Source of the DNA: an uncultured Lachnospiraceae bacterium
GTDB lineage: Bacteria; Bacillota; Clostridia; Lachnospirales; Lachnospiraceae
Length of the DNA stretch: 35,120 nucleotides
NCBI GenBank assembly: GCA_900320485.1
Contig: ONSO01000009.1
Coordinates: 1-35,120 of the forward strand
Direction: 5' to 3'
Below, one piece after another: positions 16,516 to 23,964 of the stretch. Below the pieces are notes generated by a model, which worked only from the letters and a program-made list of their open reading frames with translations, was not told where the DNA came from and ran no database searches. A program made the translations under genes and the position numbers. The stretch's first letter is position 1. Every line of letters starts with the position of its first letter.

Positions 16516-17079
16516 ATGGGATTGTTTGATAAATTATTTGGAGCATCCGGCAATGACGTGCTGAACAAGCTGAAGGACGTGGCCGAAAACGTTGCAAAGG
16601 AGGCGGAAGGCGTCATCAATTCTGCCGCCAACAGCATTGCCAATTCCACTTCTCAAAGTGCATCAGCAAACGCAAATCCTGCCGGTACGGGCACTGCAAC
16701 CGCAAGTGCCGCAGCCGCAAGCTCTTATGCCGAGTCCGGATTTTCCTGGGGACCCGAGATGCCTAATGAGCCCAATCAGTTTAATTATCCCGGCACCTAT
16801 GACGCTTATTTCAGTGCAGTGTTTGCCGAGGCCTTTCCTGAATATCGCGTTAGCAAGGAGAGCGTCCGCAAGGGCCGTGCCACCGTATTCACCCTTTGGA
16901 ATGGCGACGCAAAGGCACTGGTTGTCGAGGTTATGGCGCAGACCAGCTCCGCTGAATCCATCCGCTATGGCTGTGCAAAGGAGCACGTACCTTATCTCCG
17001 CTTTTATTACAATCATCCCGGCTGGTGGAATACCAAGGCTTACGTGATCCAGCGTGCCCGGAAGGCGCTTGGCCTGTAA
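16516..17079 (+). CDS. Hypothetical protein, 187 aa, with Ala/Ser-rich linker
   Basis: I do not recognise this family. It begins with MGLFDKLFGASGND and an amphipathic helix (DVLNKLKDVAENVAKEAEGVI). A low-complexity linker of Ala, Ser, Thr and Asn follows at about residues 37-75. After it comes a compact C-terminal domain of about 110 residues containing YDAYFSAVFAEAFPEYRV, a K-G-R-A-T-VFTLW strand, a VVEVMAQ strand, and a Cys/His/Trp-containing end (YGCAKEHVPYLRFYYNHPGWWN). The strand-helix layout with FTLW...ALVVEVM faintly resembles nuclease-like or substrate-binding folds, but I cannot support a function. It has its own strong promoter and lies immediately upstream of the RT-associated RNA element. 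Confidence 0.75.
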   Translation: MGLFDKLFGASGNDVLNKLKDVAENVAKEAEGVINSAANSIANSTSQSASANANPAGTGTATASAAAASSYAESGFSWGPEMPNEPNQFNYPGTYDAYFSAVFAEAFPEYRVSKESVRKGRATVFTLWNGDAKALVVEVMAQTSSAESIRYGCAKEHVPYLRFYYNHPGWWNTKAYVIQRARKALGL

Positions 17080-17115
17080 GTTTCGCCACCGCACCGTACG
17101 TACCTTTTTCATGAC

Positions 17116-17252
17116 AAAAACAGAAAGAGAATGCTTAGCGCCTGTGATGGGTCCGGCGTGGAACAATCGTGGTTTCGCAGGCAGCCGTTTCACGTACGAT
17201 CCCGTACAATCAGGGAATTTCCCTGATTTTAACGACTTCTCTTTCTGTTTTT
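17116..17252 (+). ncRNA. Retron-like RNA (msr-msd candidate) bounded by a perfect 16-bp inverted repeat
   Basis: AAAAACAGAAAGAGAA at 17116-17131 is the exact reverse complement of 17237-17252. The 105 nt between them are structured. A GCCTG/CAGGC stem pairs 17140-17144 with 17178-17182. A GTACG/CGTAC hairpin lies at 17194-17207, and AATCAGGG/CCCTGATT lies at 17208-17228. Just inside the 5' arm is TGCTTAGCG, whose TTA can pair with TAA on the 3' side and leave an unpaired AGC. In retrons the priming guanosine lies in such an AGC, next to the a1/a2 stem. The element ends 45 nt before an RT gene, on its strand. It is too open to be a simple terminator and has no clear target duplication, so a MITE is less likely. 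Confidence 0.6.
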
Positions 17253-17285
17253 TATATTGCCGCCACCATTGATGACGCGCGGCGT

Positions 17286-17296
17286 GAGGAAACCTC
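17286..17296 (+). promoter_or_regulatory. Small hairpin covering the RT ribosome-binding site
   Basis: GAGG (17286-17289), AAA and CCTC (17293-17296) can fold over the GAGGA ribosome site, ending just before the ATG at 17298. This could limit RT translation. The stem is short, so the effect is uncertain. Confidence 0.35.
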
Positions 17297-17297
17297 C

Positions 17298-18542
17298 ATG
17301 TCACTGCTCGATCAGCTTTCCGACCCGGTTGTCTGGGAAAAATTTTATGCCTATAAGACCTCCCTCGCCTGCCCTAAGGACATAGAACGGCAGCTGCGGG
17401 GTTTTCTTGACGCAAAAGAATACCTTTCCGTCAGCGAAAGCATCCTTAGGACGGCGGCAGCGCCAAAGGAATACCCCTTCCCTCTTCCGCGGCGGGCGGT
17501 GATCAGTAAGCAGAGTTCCCAGAAAAAAAGGGTTGTCTACACCTATCCGCCGGAGGAAAACGTGGCGTTAAAGCTTTTGACCTATCTCCTCCTTCGGAAA
17601 TATGACAACCTGTTTTGTGACGCGCTCTTTTCCTTTCGTCCCGGAAAAAGCGCCCGGGAGGCCATCCATTATCTCCGACAGATCCCGGACCTGCATAAAA
17701 AGTTTTCTTATAAGGTGGACGTAAGCAATTACTTTAATTCCATCCCAATAGAAAGGCTTCTGCCGGATCTGGAAGCAGTGACAAAGGACGATCCCGCCCT
17801 GTTCTCCTTCCTAAGAGCCCTGCTTACCGAGCCTCTTGTCCTGACCTCAGATTCTGAAGGAAACCTTCAGCACCTGAAGGAGCAAAAGGGAATCATGGCG
17901 GGGACACCCCTTGCTTCCTTTTACGCCAATCTCTATCTGCGGGACATGGACAGGTGGTTTTATGACCAAGGCATTCCCTATGCCAGATACAGCGACGACG
18001 TGATCCTTTTTGGCGATACCCGGGAAGAAGTTCTTGCCCTGGCGGAAAAGCTCCGCGCCTTCCTTTCGGAGAAAGGCCTTACGGTAAATCCTTCCAAGGA
18101 GGAGCTGCGTTCACCGGAGGAAGGCTTTGTCTTCCTCGGCTTTTTCCTGAAGGACGGACGAATCGACGTGGCGCCTGCCTCCCTGACGAAAATGAAACAA
18201 AAAATGCGCCGGAAAACCCGTGCCCTGCAGCGCTGGAAGAACCGGAACGGCCTGCCGGGAGAGAAAGCGGCAAAGGCATTTGCACGCATCTTTCACCGGA
18301 AGCTTTTGGAGAGCTCTGCGGACAGCGACTTAACCTGGAGCTACTGGTATTTTTCTACCATCAACACCACGGAAAGCCTTCACGCCATTGATCTTTATGC
18401 GCAGGAGTGCCTTAGGTACCTGATCACGGGCACCCACGGCAAATCCCGCTTTAATGCCAGATACCAGGATCTGAAAAGCCTGGGCTATAAAACATTGGTG
18501 AATGCCTATTATGCTTTCCCTGAAAGGACAAATTCGAAATGA
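17298..18542 (+). CDS. Reverse transcriptase, retron-like arrangement, unassigned class
   Basis: This 414-aa RNA-directed DNA polymerase has LFSFRPGKSAREAI (110-123), the motif A aspartate in KVDVSNYFNSIP (D141), the motif B region GIMAGTPLASFYANLYL (198-214), the YSDD catalytic centre (231-234), TVNPSKEE, and FLGF (279-282) followed by a basic thumb (KMKQKMRRKTRALQRW). A further 75 or so residues contain SYWYFSTINTTES and RYLITGTHGKSRFNARYQDLKSLGYK, and I cannot name this part. No maturase HNH or Cas1 domain is present, and I find no retron VTG motif. ATG 17298 was chosen for its GAGGA site. A putative msr-msd RNA precedes it, and its stop overlaps the next start (ATGA), so it is translationally coupled to an EIIC-like membrane protein. 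Confidence 0.88.
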   Translation: MSLLDQLSDPVVWEKFYAYKTSLACPKDIERQLRGFLDAKEYLSVSESILRTAAAPKEYPFPLPRRAVISKQSSQKKRVVYTYPPEENVALKLLTYLLLRKYDNLFCDALFSFRPGKSAREAIHYLRQIPDLHKKFSYKVDVSNYFNSIPIERLLPDLEAVTKDDPALFSFLRALLTEPLVLTSDSEGNLQHLKEQKGIMAGTPLASFYANLYLRDMDRWFYDQGIPYARYSDDVILFGDTREEVLALAEKLRAFLSEKGLTVNPSKEELRSPEEGFVFLGFFLKDGRIDVAPASLTKMKQKMRRKTRALQRWKNRNGLPGEKAAKAFARIFHRKLLESSADSDLTWSYWYFSTINTTESLHAIDLYAQECLRYLITGTHGKSRFNARYQDLKSLGYKTLVNAYYAFPERTNSK

Positions 18543-19636
18543 ACGTAACGGAAAATGCAACGGAAAAGAAACCTAAGTTTTACAAAGTCATTATCAGCCA
18601 GATCACGGGACTGTTTCTCCCCATCATCAATTATCTGACTGCCGCCAGCATCCTGAAAAGCGTCATCATCCTGCTGGCAAACTTCCACGTGATCTCCGCA
18701 GAGAGCGGCGTCTACGTGATATTTTATGCCGTTTCCGACGGATTCTTTTTCTTCCTGCCATTCTTTCTTGCCATGACCGCCTCAAAGCAGTGGAAGACGG
18801 ATCCCTTCATCTCCCTGCTCATTCCCGTGGCCATGCTCTATCCGGACGTGATCGCGGTTTTGGAAAATGGTCAGGGACTGAATTTCCTTGGACTTAACGT
18901 TCCCCCCGCGATCTACCATTCCAGCGTGATCCCCGTACTCCTTGCCATCGGCCTTCTTCACTTTGTGGAAAAGCCCTGCGACAGATTTATCCCGGAATCC
19001 ATCCGCGGCTTCGTAAAGCCCCTTGTCTGTTGCCTGATCGTACTTCCCCTGACCTTCCTTCTCTTTGGTCCCATCGGCGGATGGATCGGCGGCTTCCTTA
19101 CAAAGCTCTTTTACGTGCTTTATGACTTCAGTCCCATCGCCGCCGGCGCCTTTATGGGCTTCTTTATCCAGCCCATGGTCGTTCTCGGCGCACACTGGAG
19201 CATTGTCCCCGTAAGCATCACCGCCATTGCCATGAACGGCTACGACGTGATCATGCCCCTTCTTGGCGGTGCAGTCTACGGCCAATGCGGCGCCTCCCTT
19301 GCCATGGCTTTCATCACAAAAAGCAAGGAACAACGCTCCGTCTCTTATCAGGCAGCCCTCTCCTGCGCCCTTGGCGTTACGGAGCCATCCCTGTTTGGCG
19401 TTACGGTTCCCTATCCCAGGGCCATGCTCTCCGCCTGCATCGGAGGTGCCATCGGAGGCGGACTTGCCGGATTTTCCGGCGCCCACTGTACCTCCTTTGC
19501 CTTCCCCAGCTTTGTGACCTGCGTGGCTTTTGTGGGACAGGGCTTTGCCTTGTTCCTTCTGTCCATGGTTGTGGGATTCCTTGTAGCCTTCCTGCTGACG
19601 CTCCTTCAGCGCAAACATTTCCTGAAAAATCAATAA
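18539..19636 (+). CDS. Stand-alone PTS EIIC-like membrane protein coupled to the RT
   Basis: The 365-aa polytopic protein has the signatures of the glucose-glucoside EIIC domain: GFFFFLPFFLAMTASKQW near residues 68-85, VLGAHWSIVPVS near 217-228, and ALGVTEPSLFGVTVPYPRAM near 277-296, the last being the substrate-site motif GxTEP. No EIIB (phospho-Cys) or EIIA (phospho-His) domain is fused or adjacent, so it cannot complete a PTS phosphotransfer alone. Its ATG overlaps the RT stop, with AAAGGA inside the RT end as ribosome site. By position it is the candidate effector or partner of the RT. It could also be an ordinary sugar permease using EIIA/EIIB encoded elsewhere. Confidence 0.85.
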   Translation: MNVTENATEKKPKFYKVIISQITGLFLPIINYLTAASILKSVIILLANFHVISAESGVYVIFYAVSDGFFFFLPFFLAMTASKQWKTDPFISLLIPVAMLYPDVIAVLENGQGLNFLGLNVPPAIYHSSVIPVLLAIGLLHFVEKPCDRFIPESIRGFVKPLVCCLIVLPLTFLLFGPIGGWIGGFLTKLFYVLYDFSPIAAGAFMGFFIQPMVVLGAHWSIVPVSITAIAMNGYDVIMPLLGGAVYGQCGASLAMAFITKSKEQRSVSYQAALSCALGVTEPSLFGVTVPYPRAMLSACIGGAIGGGLAGFSGAHCTSFAFPSFVTCVAFVGQGFALFLLSMVVGFLVAFLLTLLQRKHFLKNQ

Positions 19637-19651
19637 TCTTACGTGACTCTC

Positions 19652-19701
19652 TTGACAAAGCCTTGCGTATGTAGTATGTTTGTATTGCTACAGGTAATAC
19701 A
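19652..19701 (+). promoter_or_regulatory. Promoter with palindromic operator for the ABC exporter
   Basis: TTGACA (19652-19657), a 17-bp spacer and TATGTT (19675-19680) form a good promoter. Immediately after it, TGTATT (19681) and AATACA (ending 19701) form an inverted repeat over the transcription start, with another AATACA shortly after. Such sites fit GntR/YtrA-type repressors that control ABC exporters. No such regulator gene lies in the window. Confidence 0.6.
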
Positions 19702-19738
19702 GACAATACATTCTTTTGCCGTAAAGGAGAGTCAGAAC

Positions 19739-20473
19739 ATGTTAGTGATCCGTGATCTCAAAAAAATATATAAAGGCACGACAAAAGGCATAACCGGCGT
19801 CTCTCTCCACGTGGAAAAAGGCGACGTTTATGCCTTTATTGGTCATAATGGCGCCGGCAAGACAACGCTTCTAAAGGCCATCACCGGAATCCATGATTTT
19901 GATCAGGGCGAGGTTTTCATTAATGGGGTGGACCTGAAAAAAGCCCCCCTGGAGGCGAAAAAAAACTTCGCCTACGTCCCCGACAACCCGGACATATATG
20001 AGTTTATGACGGGGATCCAATACCTGAATTTCATCGCAGACGTATACGGCGTGTCTGCGGCCGACAGGGAAAGCCGCATCGCCCTGCACGCTGAGCGCTT
20101 TGAGATCACCGCTTCCCTCGGAAATCTCATCTCCTCCTACTCCCACGGCATGAAACAAAAGCTTGTTTTGATCTCCGCTTTTTTGCATGATCCCAGGCTT
20201 CTCATCATGGACGAACCCTTCGTGGGCCTGGATCCCAAGGCTGCCTTCCTGCTAAAGGAAAGCATGCGGGAGCTGACGGCACGGGGCGGCGCCATCTTCT
20301 TCTCCACCCACGTTCTGGACGTGGCGGAAAAGCTCTGTAACAAGGTTGCCATAGTCAGGGAAGGTCAGATCATCGCCGACGGCCTGATGCAGGACGTTCT
20401 AAAGGATGGCGTCTCCTTAGAGGATCTCTTCATGGAAACAGTAACCTCAGGACCATCCGGTTCATCAAAATAA
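19739..20473 (+). CDS. ABC transporter ATP-binding protein (exporter type)
   Basis: The 244-aa ATPase starts at ATG 19739 after AAAGGAGA; the frame opens earlier at 19643 but runs through the promoter. It has Walker A (GHNGAGKTT, near residues 39-47), a Q-loop region (AYVPDNPDIYEFMTG), the signature SYSHGMKQK, Walker B (RLLIMDEPFVGLDP), and the H-loop in FFSTHVLD. It should energise the permease encoded 31 bp downstream. The family commonly exports antibiotics, peptides or lipids. The substrate cannot be read from sequence. Confidence 0.92.
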   Translation: MLVIRDLKKIYKGTTKGITGVSLHVEKGDVYAFIGHNGAGKTTLLKAITGIHDFDQGEVFINGVDLKKAPLEAKKNFAYVPDNPDIYEFMTGIQYLNFIADVYGVSAADRESRIALHAERFEITASLGNLISSYSHGMKQKLVLISAFLHDPRLLIMDEPFVGLDPKAAFLLKESMRELTARGGAIFFSTHVLDVAEKLCNKVAIVREGQIIADGLMQDVLKDGVSLEDLFMETVTSGPSGSSK

Positions 20474-20504
20474 CGGGCCACAAAGCAAATAAAAGGAGCA
20501 GACC

Positions 20505-22085
20505 ATGAAACACTGGAGTGCATTTGCAAGATTAGAACTTATGAATCTCTTTGATTTCAACATACTAAAACACGTAAAGGACCCTGCAGACAAAAAAAGA
20601 CGAATGGCCCTTTTGGCAGCCTATGTCTTTGTCGCCATTGTCCTCGCCTGCTATGTTGGAGCATCCTCTTACGCTCTTATCACATTGCACGCAGGGCGCT
20701 ACGTTCCGTCCGTTTTCGGCCTGTTTGCCAGCCTCATTGCCTTGTTTTTTGCGGCCTTTAAGGCAAAGTCCGTGATATGGCGCGAGAAGGATCTGGATCT
20801 CCTTGCGTCCCTTCCCGTAAAGCCCGCGCCCATTGTGTTCGCAAGGTTGCTGCGCTCCTACGCGGAAGGGCTGATCGTCACGCTGCTCATTCTTCTTCCC
20901 TGCCTTGTGATCTTTGGAATCTTTGAGCGGCCGGCATTTTCAGGTTTTATGGCCATGTTTCTTGCCATATTTCTGCTGCCCATCCTGCCAACGACCCTTG
21001 CCGCCTGGATCGGCATGCTCTTTTCCGCCATCATCGCAAGAAATCGTCACAAAGTACTTACGGAGACCCTTCTGGCAGTGATAACGGTTATCGTAATGTT
21101 TTTACTGGGGACGCTTAGCTCGCCATCCTTCGGGAAAATGACGGGAAATCTGTCCGAAGCGATTTTGGAGACCTTTCAGAAAATGGAAACCTCTCTCCCG
21201 CTCTTTCGTGCATGGACGGACGTGGCGTCAGGCAAAAACCTGCCGGGTCTTTTGTTCTACGGCCTGGCCTCCCTGCTCCTTATGACGCTTACCTTGCTTT
21301 TCATCAGCAAGGGCTTCTTTTCCATTACGGCAAGGCTCTATGCCACGGGCGCCTCGCGGGAATATCACCTTTCTTCCCTGCAGGCAAAGTCCGTGATGAC
21401 TGCCCTGATAAAAAAAGAAGCCGAAAGGTATTTCTCCTCCGGCATCTACGTAAGTAATACAATTGTCGGCCCCATAATGGCCATTTTGTTTGCGGTGTCC
21501 CTGGGCTTTTTTGATCCCGCCGGCCTCTTAGCAGGCGCCGGGGAGATCCCCGTAACGTTGCGTTTTCAAAACGGCATTCCCTTCCTGTTAGGGATGATCT
21601 TTGCCATAATGAGCATTTCGGCATCCTCCGTTTCCATGGAAGGAAAAAACTGGTGGATGATGAAGGTACTTCCCCTGACTAAAAAAGAGATCCTTCACGC
21701 AAAACTGGCCTTTAACCTGCTCTTTTGCGCTCCTTTTTACGTTCTTACGGAGCTGATCCTGCTCTTTACCGTGCCTGCCGGGATCTTGGAGCGCCTGTCC
21801 CTTCTTCTGGTGCCTGCGGAACTGATCCTGTTTTCCGTGGTTTACGGTCTGTTTCTTAACCTGAAGCTTCCAAAGTTCAACTGGGAAACGGAAGTCGAAG
21901 TCGTAAAACAAAGCGCCGCCACGGGCCTTAGCATGCTTGGACTGTTTATTGCCCTGATCCCCGGCATGGCCCTTTGCCTTCTTCCGGAAAGCCTGGCATT
22001 CCCGGCTACCCTGGCTGCCATGCTGCTGATCGGCGCCCTGACGCTCCTTCTCTACAAGGCGGCACTTCGCTCGGAGCTTCCGTAA
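20505..22085 (+). CDS. ABC exporter permease (ABC-2-like)
   Basis: This 526-aa membrane protein has about 12 hydrophobic segments in two halves. A cytoplasmic N-terminus (LELMNLFDFNILKHVKDPADKKRR) comes first, and FKAKSVIWREKDLDLLASLPVKPAPI follows the first helices. A second similar signal, MEGKNWWMMKVLPLTKKEIL, opens the later half near residues 379-398. The repeated hexapeptide-like pattern (E/KxL..LPVxxxxI and KVLPLTKKEI) is typical of large clostridial ABC-2 type permeases. It is paired with the preceding ATPase. Its stop lies 2 bp from the stop of the convergent 622-aa gene, so the two transcripts must overlap or terminate inside each other's genes. Confidence 0.85.
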   Translation: MKHWSAFARLELMNLFDFNILKHVKDPADKKRRMALLAAYVFVAIVLACYVGASSYALITLHAGRYVPSVFGLFASLIALFFAAFKAKSVIWREKDLDLLASLPVKPAPIVFARLLRSYAEGLIVTLLILLPCLVIFGIFERPAFSGFMAMFLAIFLLPILPTTLAAWIGMLFSAIIARNRHKVLTETLLAVITVIVMFLLGTLSSPSFGKMTGNLSEAILETFQKMETSLPLFRAWTDVASGKNLPGLLFYGLASLLLMTLTLLFISKGFFSITARLYATGASREYHLSSLQAKSVMTALIKKEAERYFSSGIYVSNTIVGPIMAILFAVSLGFFDPAGLLAGAGEIPVTLRFQNGIPFLLGMIFAIMSISASSVSMEGKNWWMMKVLPLTKKEILHAKLAFNLLFCAPFYVLTELILLFTVPAGILERLSLLLVPAELILFSVVYGLFLNLKLPKFNWETEVEVVKQSAATGLSMLGLFIALIPGMALCLLPESLAFPATLAAMLLIGALTLLLYKAALRSELP

Positions 22086-22087
22086 GA

Positions 22088-23956
22088 TTACGCTTCCGGG
22101 TTCTCAACCTTTGCTTCTTTTTTGTTCGCAAGCTTTTTCCTGATCACGCCGCAGATCACGGTGACAAGTACGCTGATCGCCAGTACGCCTCCGCCGATCA
22201 GCAGAGCTTTGAAGAGGGAACTCTCCTTCGCCATCTCCTGCGCAGCTTCCGCGCCGGATCTCTCCGCCAACTCAAAGAACTCCATGGATCTGCCAAAGAA
22301 GTATTGCCGCAGGTAAAGCCCTGCGATCACTCCCTCGCAGACAAGTACTGCCACGTCCCAGAAAATCAGGTTTCCGATAAGGCGGCTCTTCCCTTTCTCC
22401 TTCTTTTTCAGGAAGATCAGGGCTAAAATGATGCTGACAATGCTTGCCCCGGCGGCCAAAAGCAAAGGAAGATAACGCTTCCAGAAAGGCTCCTTGCCAG
22501 CCTTATGGTCCACGTACGTTTTGCTGCCGGCCTCACCGCGATACAGCGTGAGAACGGATTTCGCTTCATTGCCGTTTACGTCCCGTGCCACCAGCTCTGC
22601 CACGTTTTCACCAACACTTAAGGCAAAGGCATGGGAAAAATCTCCCTGCTCTCCGATCGTTACCTCCTCGCCATTTACAAGAAGTACCTCAGCGCCCTCA
22701 ACCTTACCGATGAGAGTCACTTCCTCCGTCGTAAAGTGCTTACCGTCAAGCTTCTCAAAGAGAGTAATGCGGGGCGGGATCGCGTCATAATACAGCTGAT
22801 CATCGATGACGTAACTGATAAGGTCACCGGAATCCATCCTCGCATAGACGGTGTTCCAGCCATCCTGCGCGGGGAAAGCGATCTCCCCTTCACCACTGAC
22901 GCGATAGGTTCCCTCCTCATCGTTGATGCGCACAAAGAGCTCTCCCTCGCCTTTTTTCGAATATTGGATCAGGATCTGGGCGGAAGAGGAAACCTCTCTG
23001 GTCGCCTTCGTCAAATACTCTTCGCCCAGCGTAACGGTCTTTCGCTTTTCCGCAGACCAGATCCGGTCATCCCTGGCGGAAAGAACAATCTCAAGCACCT
23101 TCGTGCCGGCAGTATAATAAATCTCATCCGCATGCACGTCCCTGTCATATTCCTTGGTGATCAGAACCTCCCCGTCCTGGATCGCCGTCAAGCGATACCC
23201 TCTGTGATACCACTGGAGATACTCCGACCAATCCACGGTACAGGTCAGGTGCTCCTGATCGATCACCATGCGGAAATCCTCCACGGCCTGGGGCTCATTC
23301 GGATTCTGATAGTTAAAGGTTTTCGACGTTGCCGCGTCAAACAGCTCCACGTCACCGTCATAGCCGTAAATCTCCAAACGAAGCGTATACGTCCCGCTGG
23401 ACAGATCGTTGAGCCTTAAGTTTACCTCGCAAGACTCATTTGCATTGGCATAGCCATCACTGATCTTCTTATCGTCTCCCTGCTCCTCGCCGCTGACGGC
23501 AAAGATTTCGTAATTATATCCGGAGACGTACTCACTGTCTGCCTGAAATACTACGGGTATCCTGTCGCTTTCCGTCATGGCACCCAGATCAAAGCTCTGG
23601 ATCCAGAGACCGTAATCATCCTTGATGACGGAATAATCGATGGAAGCATTCTCCCCAAAGTCATATTCCACCTGCCAGGTGCCGGCCTGCGCGTCATGAA
23701 TGCGGTAGGTAGCCCATTTCTCACCCTCCGCGAATTCCACGCCCTCGTCGCCTTTGGCCTTCCTCTCTCCCGAGGGAGAAATAAATACCACGTCCACGGT
23801 CTTTACGTCAAACGTAAAGTTCACCGTCAGGTCCTGCTGCCTGGAGAGGGTCGTGATGGCGGAGGTTGTCGTCTCCGCATGCACCCTTCCTCCGCTCACC
23901 AAGATCATAAATAATAATACAACTGCCAATAACTGAATTCTGATTTTCCTTGTCAT
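22088..23956 (-). CDS. Surface protein with Ig/Fn3-like repeats and a C-terminal membrane region
   Basis: The 622-aa protein has a Sec signal peptide (IQLLAVVLLFMILVSGG, cleavage near VHA). About 450 extracellular residues follow, dominated by beta-strand segments. These include a domain with TWQVEYDFGENASIDYS, an Fn3-like stretch (CTVDWSEYLQWYHRGYRLTAI) and a bacterial Ig-like module (PPRITLFEKLDGKHFTTEEVTLIGKVEGAEVLLVNGEEV is its core, near 405-445). Three hydrophobic segments lie near residues 490-515, 528-548 and 585-608, and the basic C-terminus is cytoplasmic. It lies 8 bp downstream of the VWA protein gene, so they form an operon and probably a cell-envelope complex. I cannot assign a ligand. 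Confidence 0.75.
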   Translation of the reverse strand: MTRKIRIQLLAVVLLFMILVSGGRVHAETTTSAITTLSRQQDLTVNFTFDVKTVDVVFISPSGERKAKGDEGVEFAEGEKWATYRIHDAQAGTWQVEYDFGENASIDYSVIKDDYGLWIQSFDLGAMTESDRIPVVFQADSEYVSGYNYEIFAVSGEEQGDDKKISDGYANANESCEVNLRLNDLSSGTYTLRLEIYGYDGDVELFDAATSKTFNYQNPNEPQAVEDFRMVIDQEHLTCTVDWSEYLQWYHRGYRLTAIQDGEVLITKEYDRDVHADEIYYTAGTKVLEIVLSARDDRIWSAEKRKTVTLGEEYLTKATREVSSSAQILIQYSKKGEGELFVRINDEEGTYRVSGEGEIAFPAQDGWNTVYARMDSGDLISYVIDDQLYYDAIPPRITLFEKLDGKHFTTEEVTLIGKVEGAEVLLVNGEEVTIGEQGDFSHAFALSVGENVAELVARDVNGNEAKSVLTLYRGEAGSKTYVDHKAGKEPFWKRYLPLLLAAGASIVSIILALIFLKKKEKGKSRLIGNLIFWDVAVLVCEGVIAGLYLRQYFFGRSMEFFELAERSGAEAAQEMAKESSLFKALLIGGGVLAISVLVTVICGVIRKKLANKKEAKVENPEA

Positions 23957-23964
23957 TTCACGCC

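Noticed and set aside
17116..17252. The 16-bp inverted repeat as a MITE or as a plain terminator
   Set aside because: No clear target-site duplication flanks it, and a 105-nt structured interior is too long for a normal terminator loop. A T-run does follow, so termination after the RNA remains possible.
17080..18542. Diversity-generating retroelement or group II intron
   Set aside because: I found no template/variable repeat pair or accessory variability gene. The RT also has no maturase or HNH domain, and no intron domain V-like hairpin was recognised around it.
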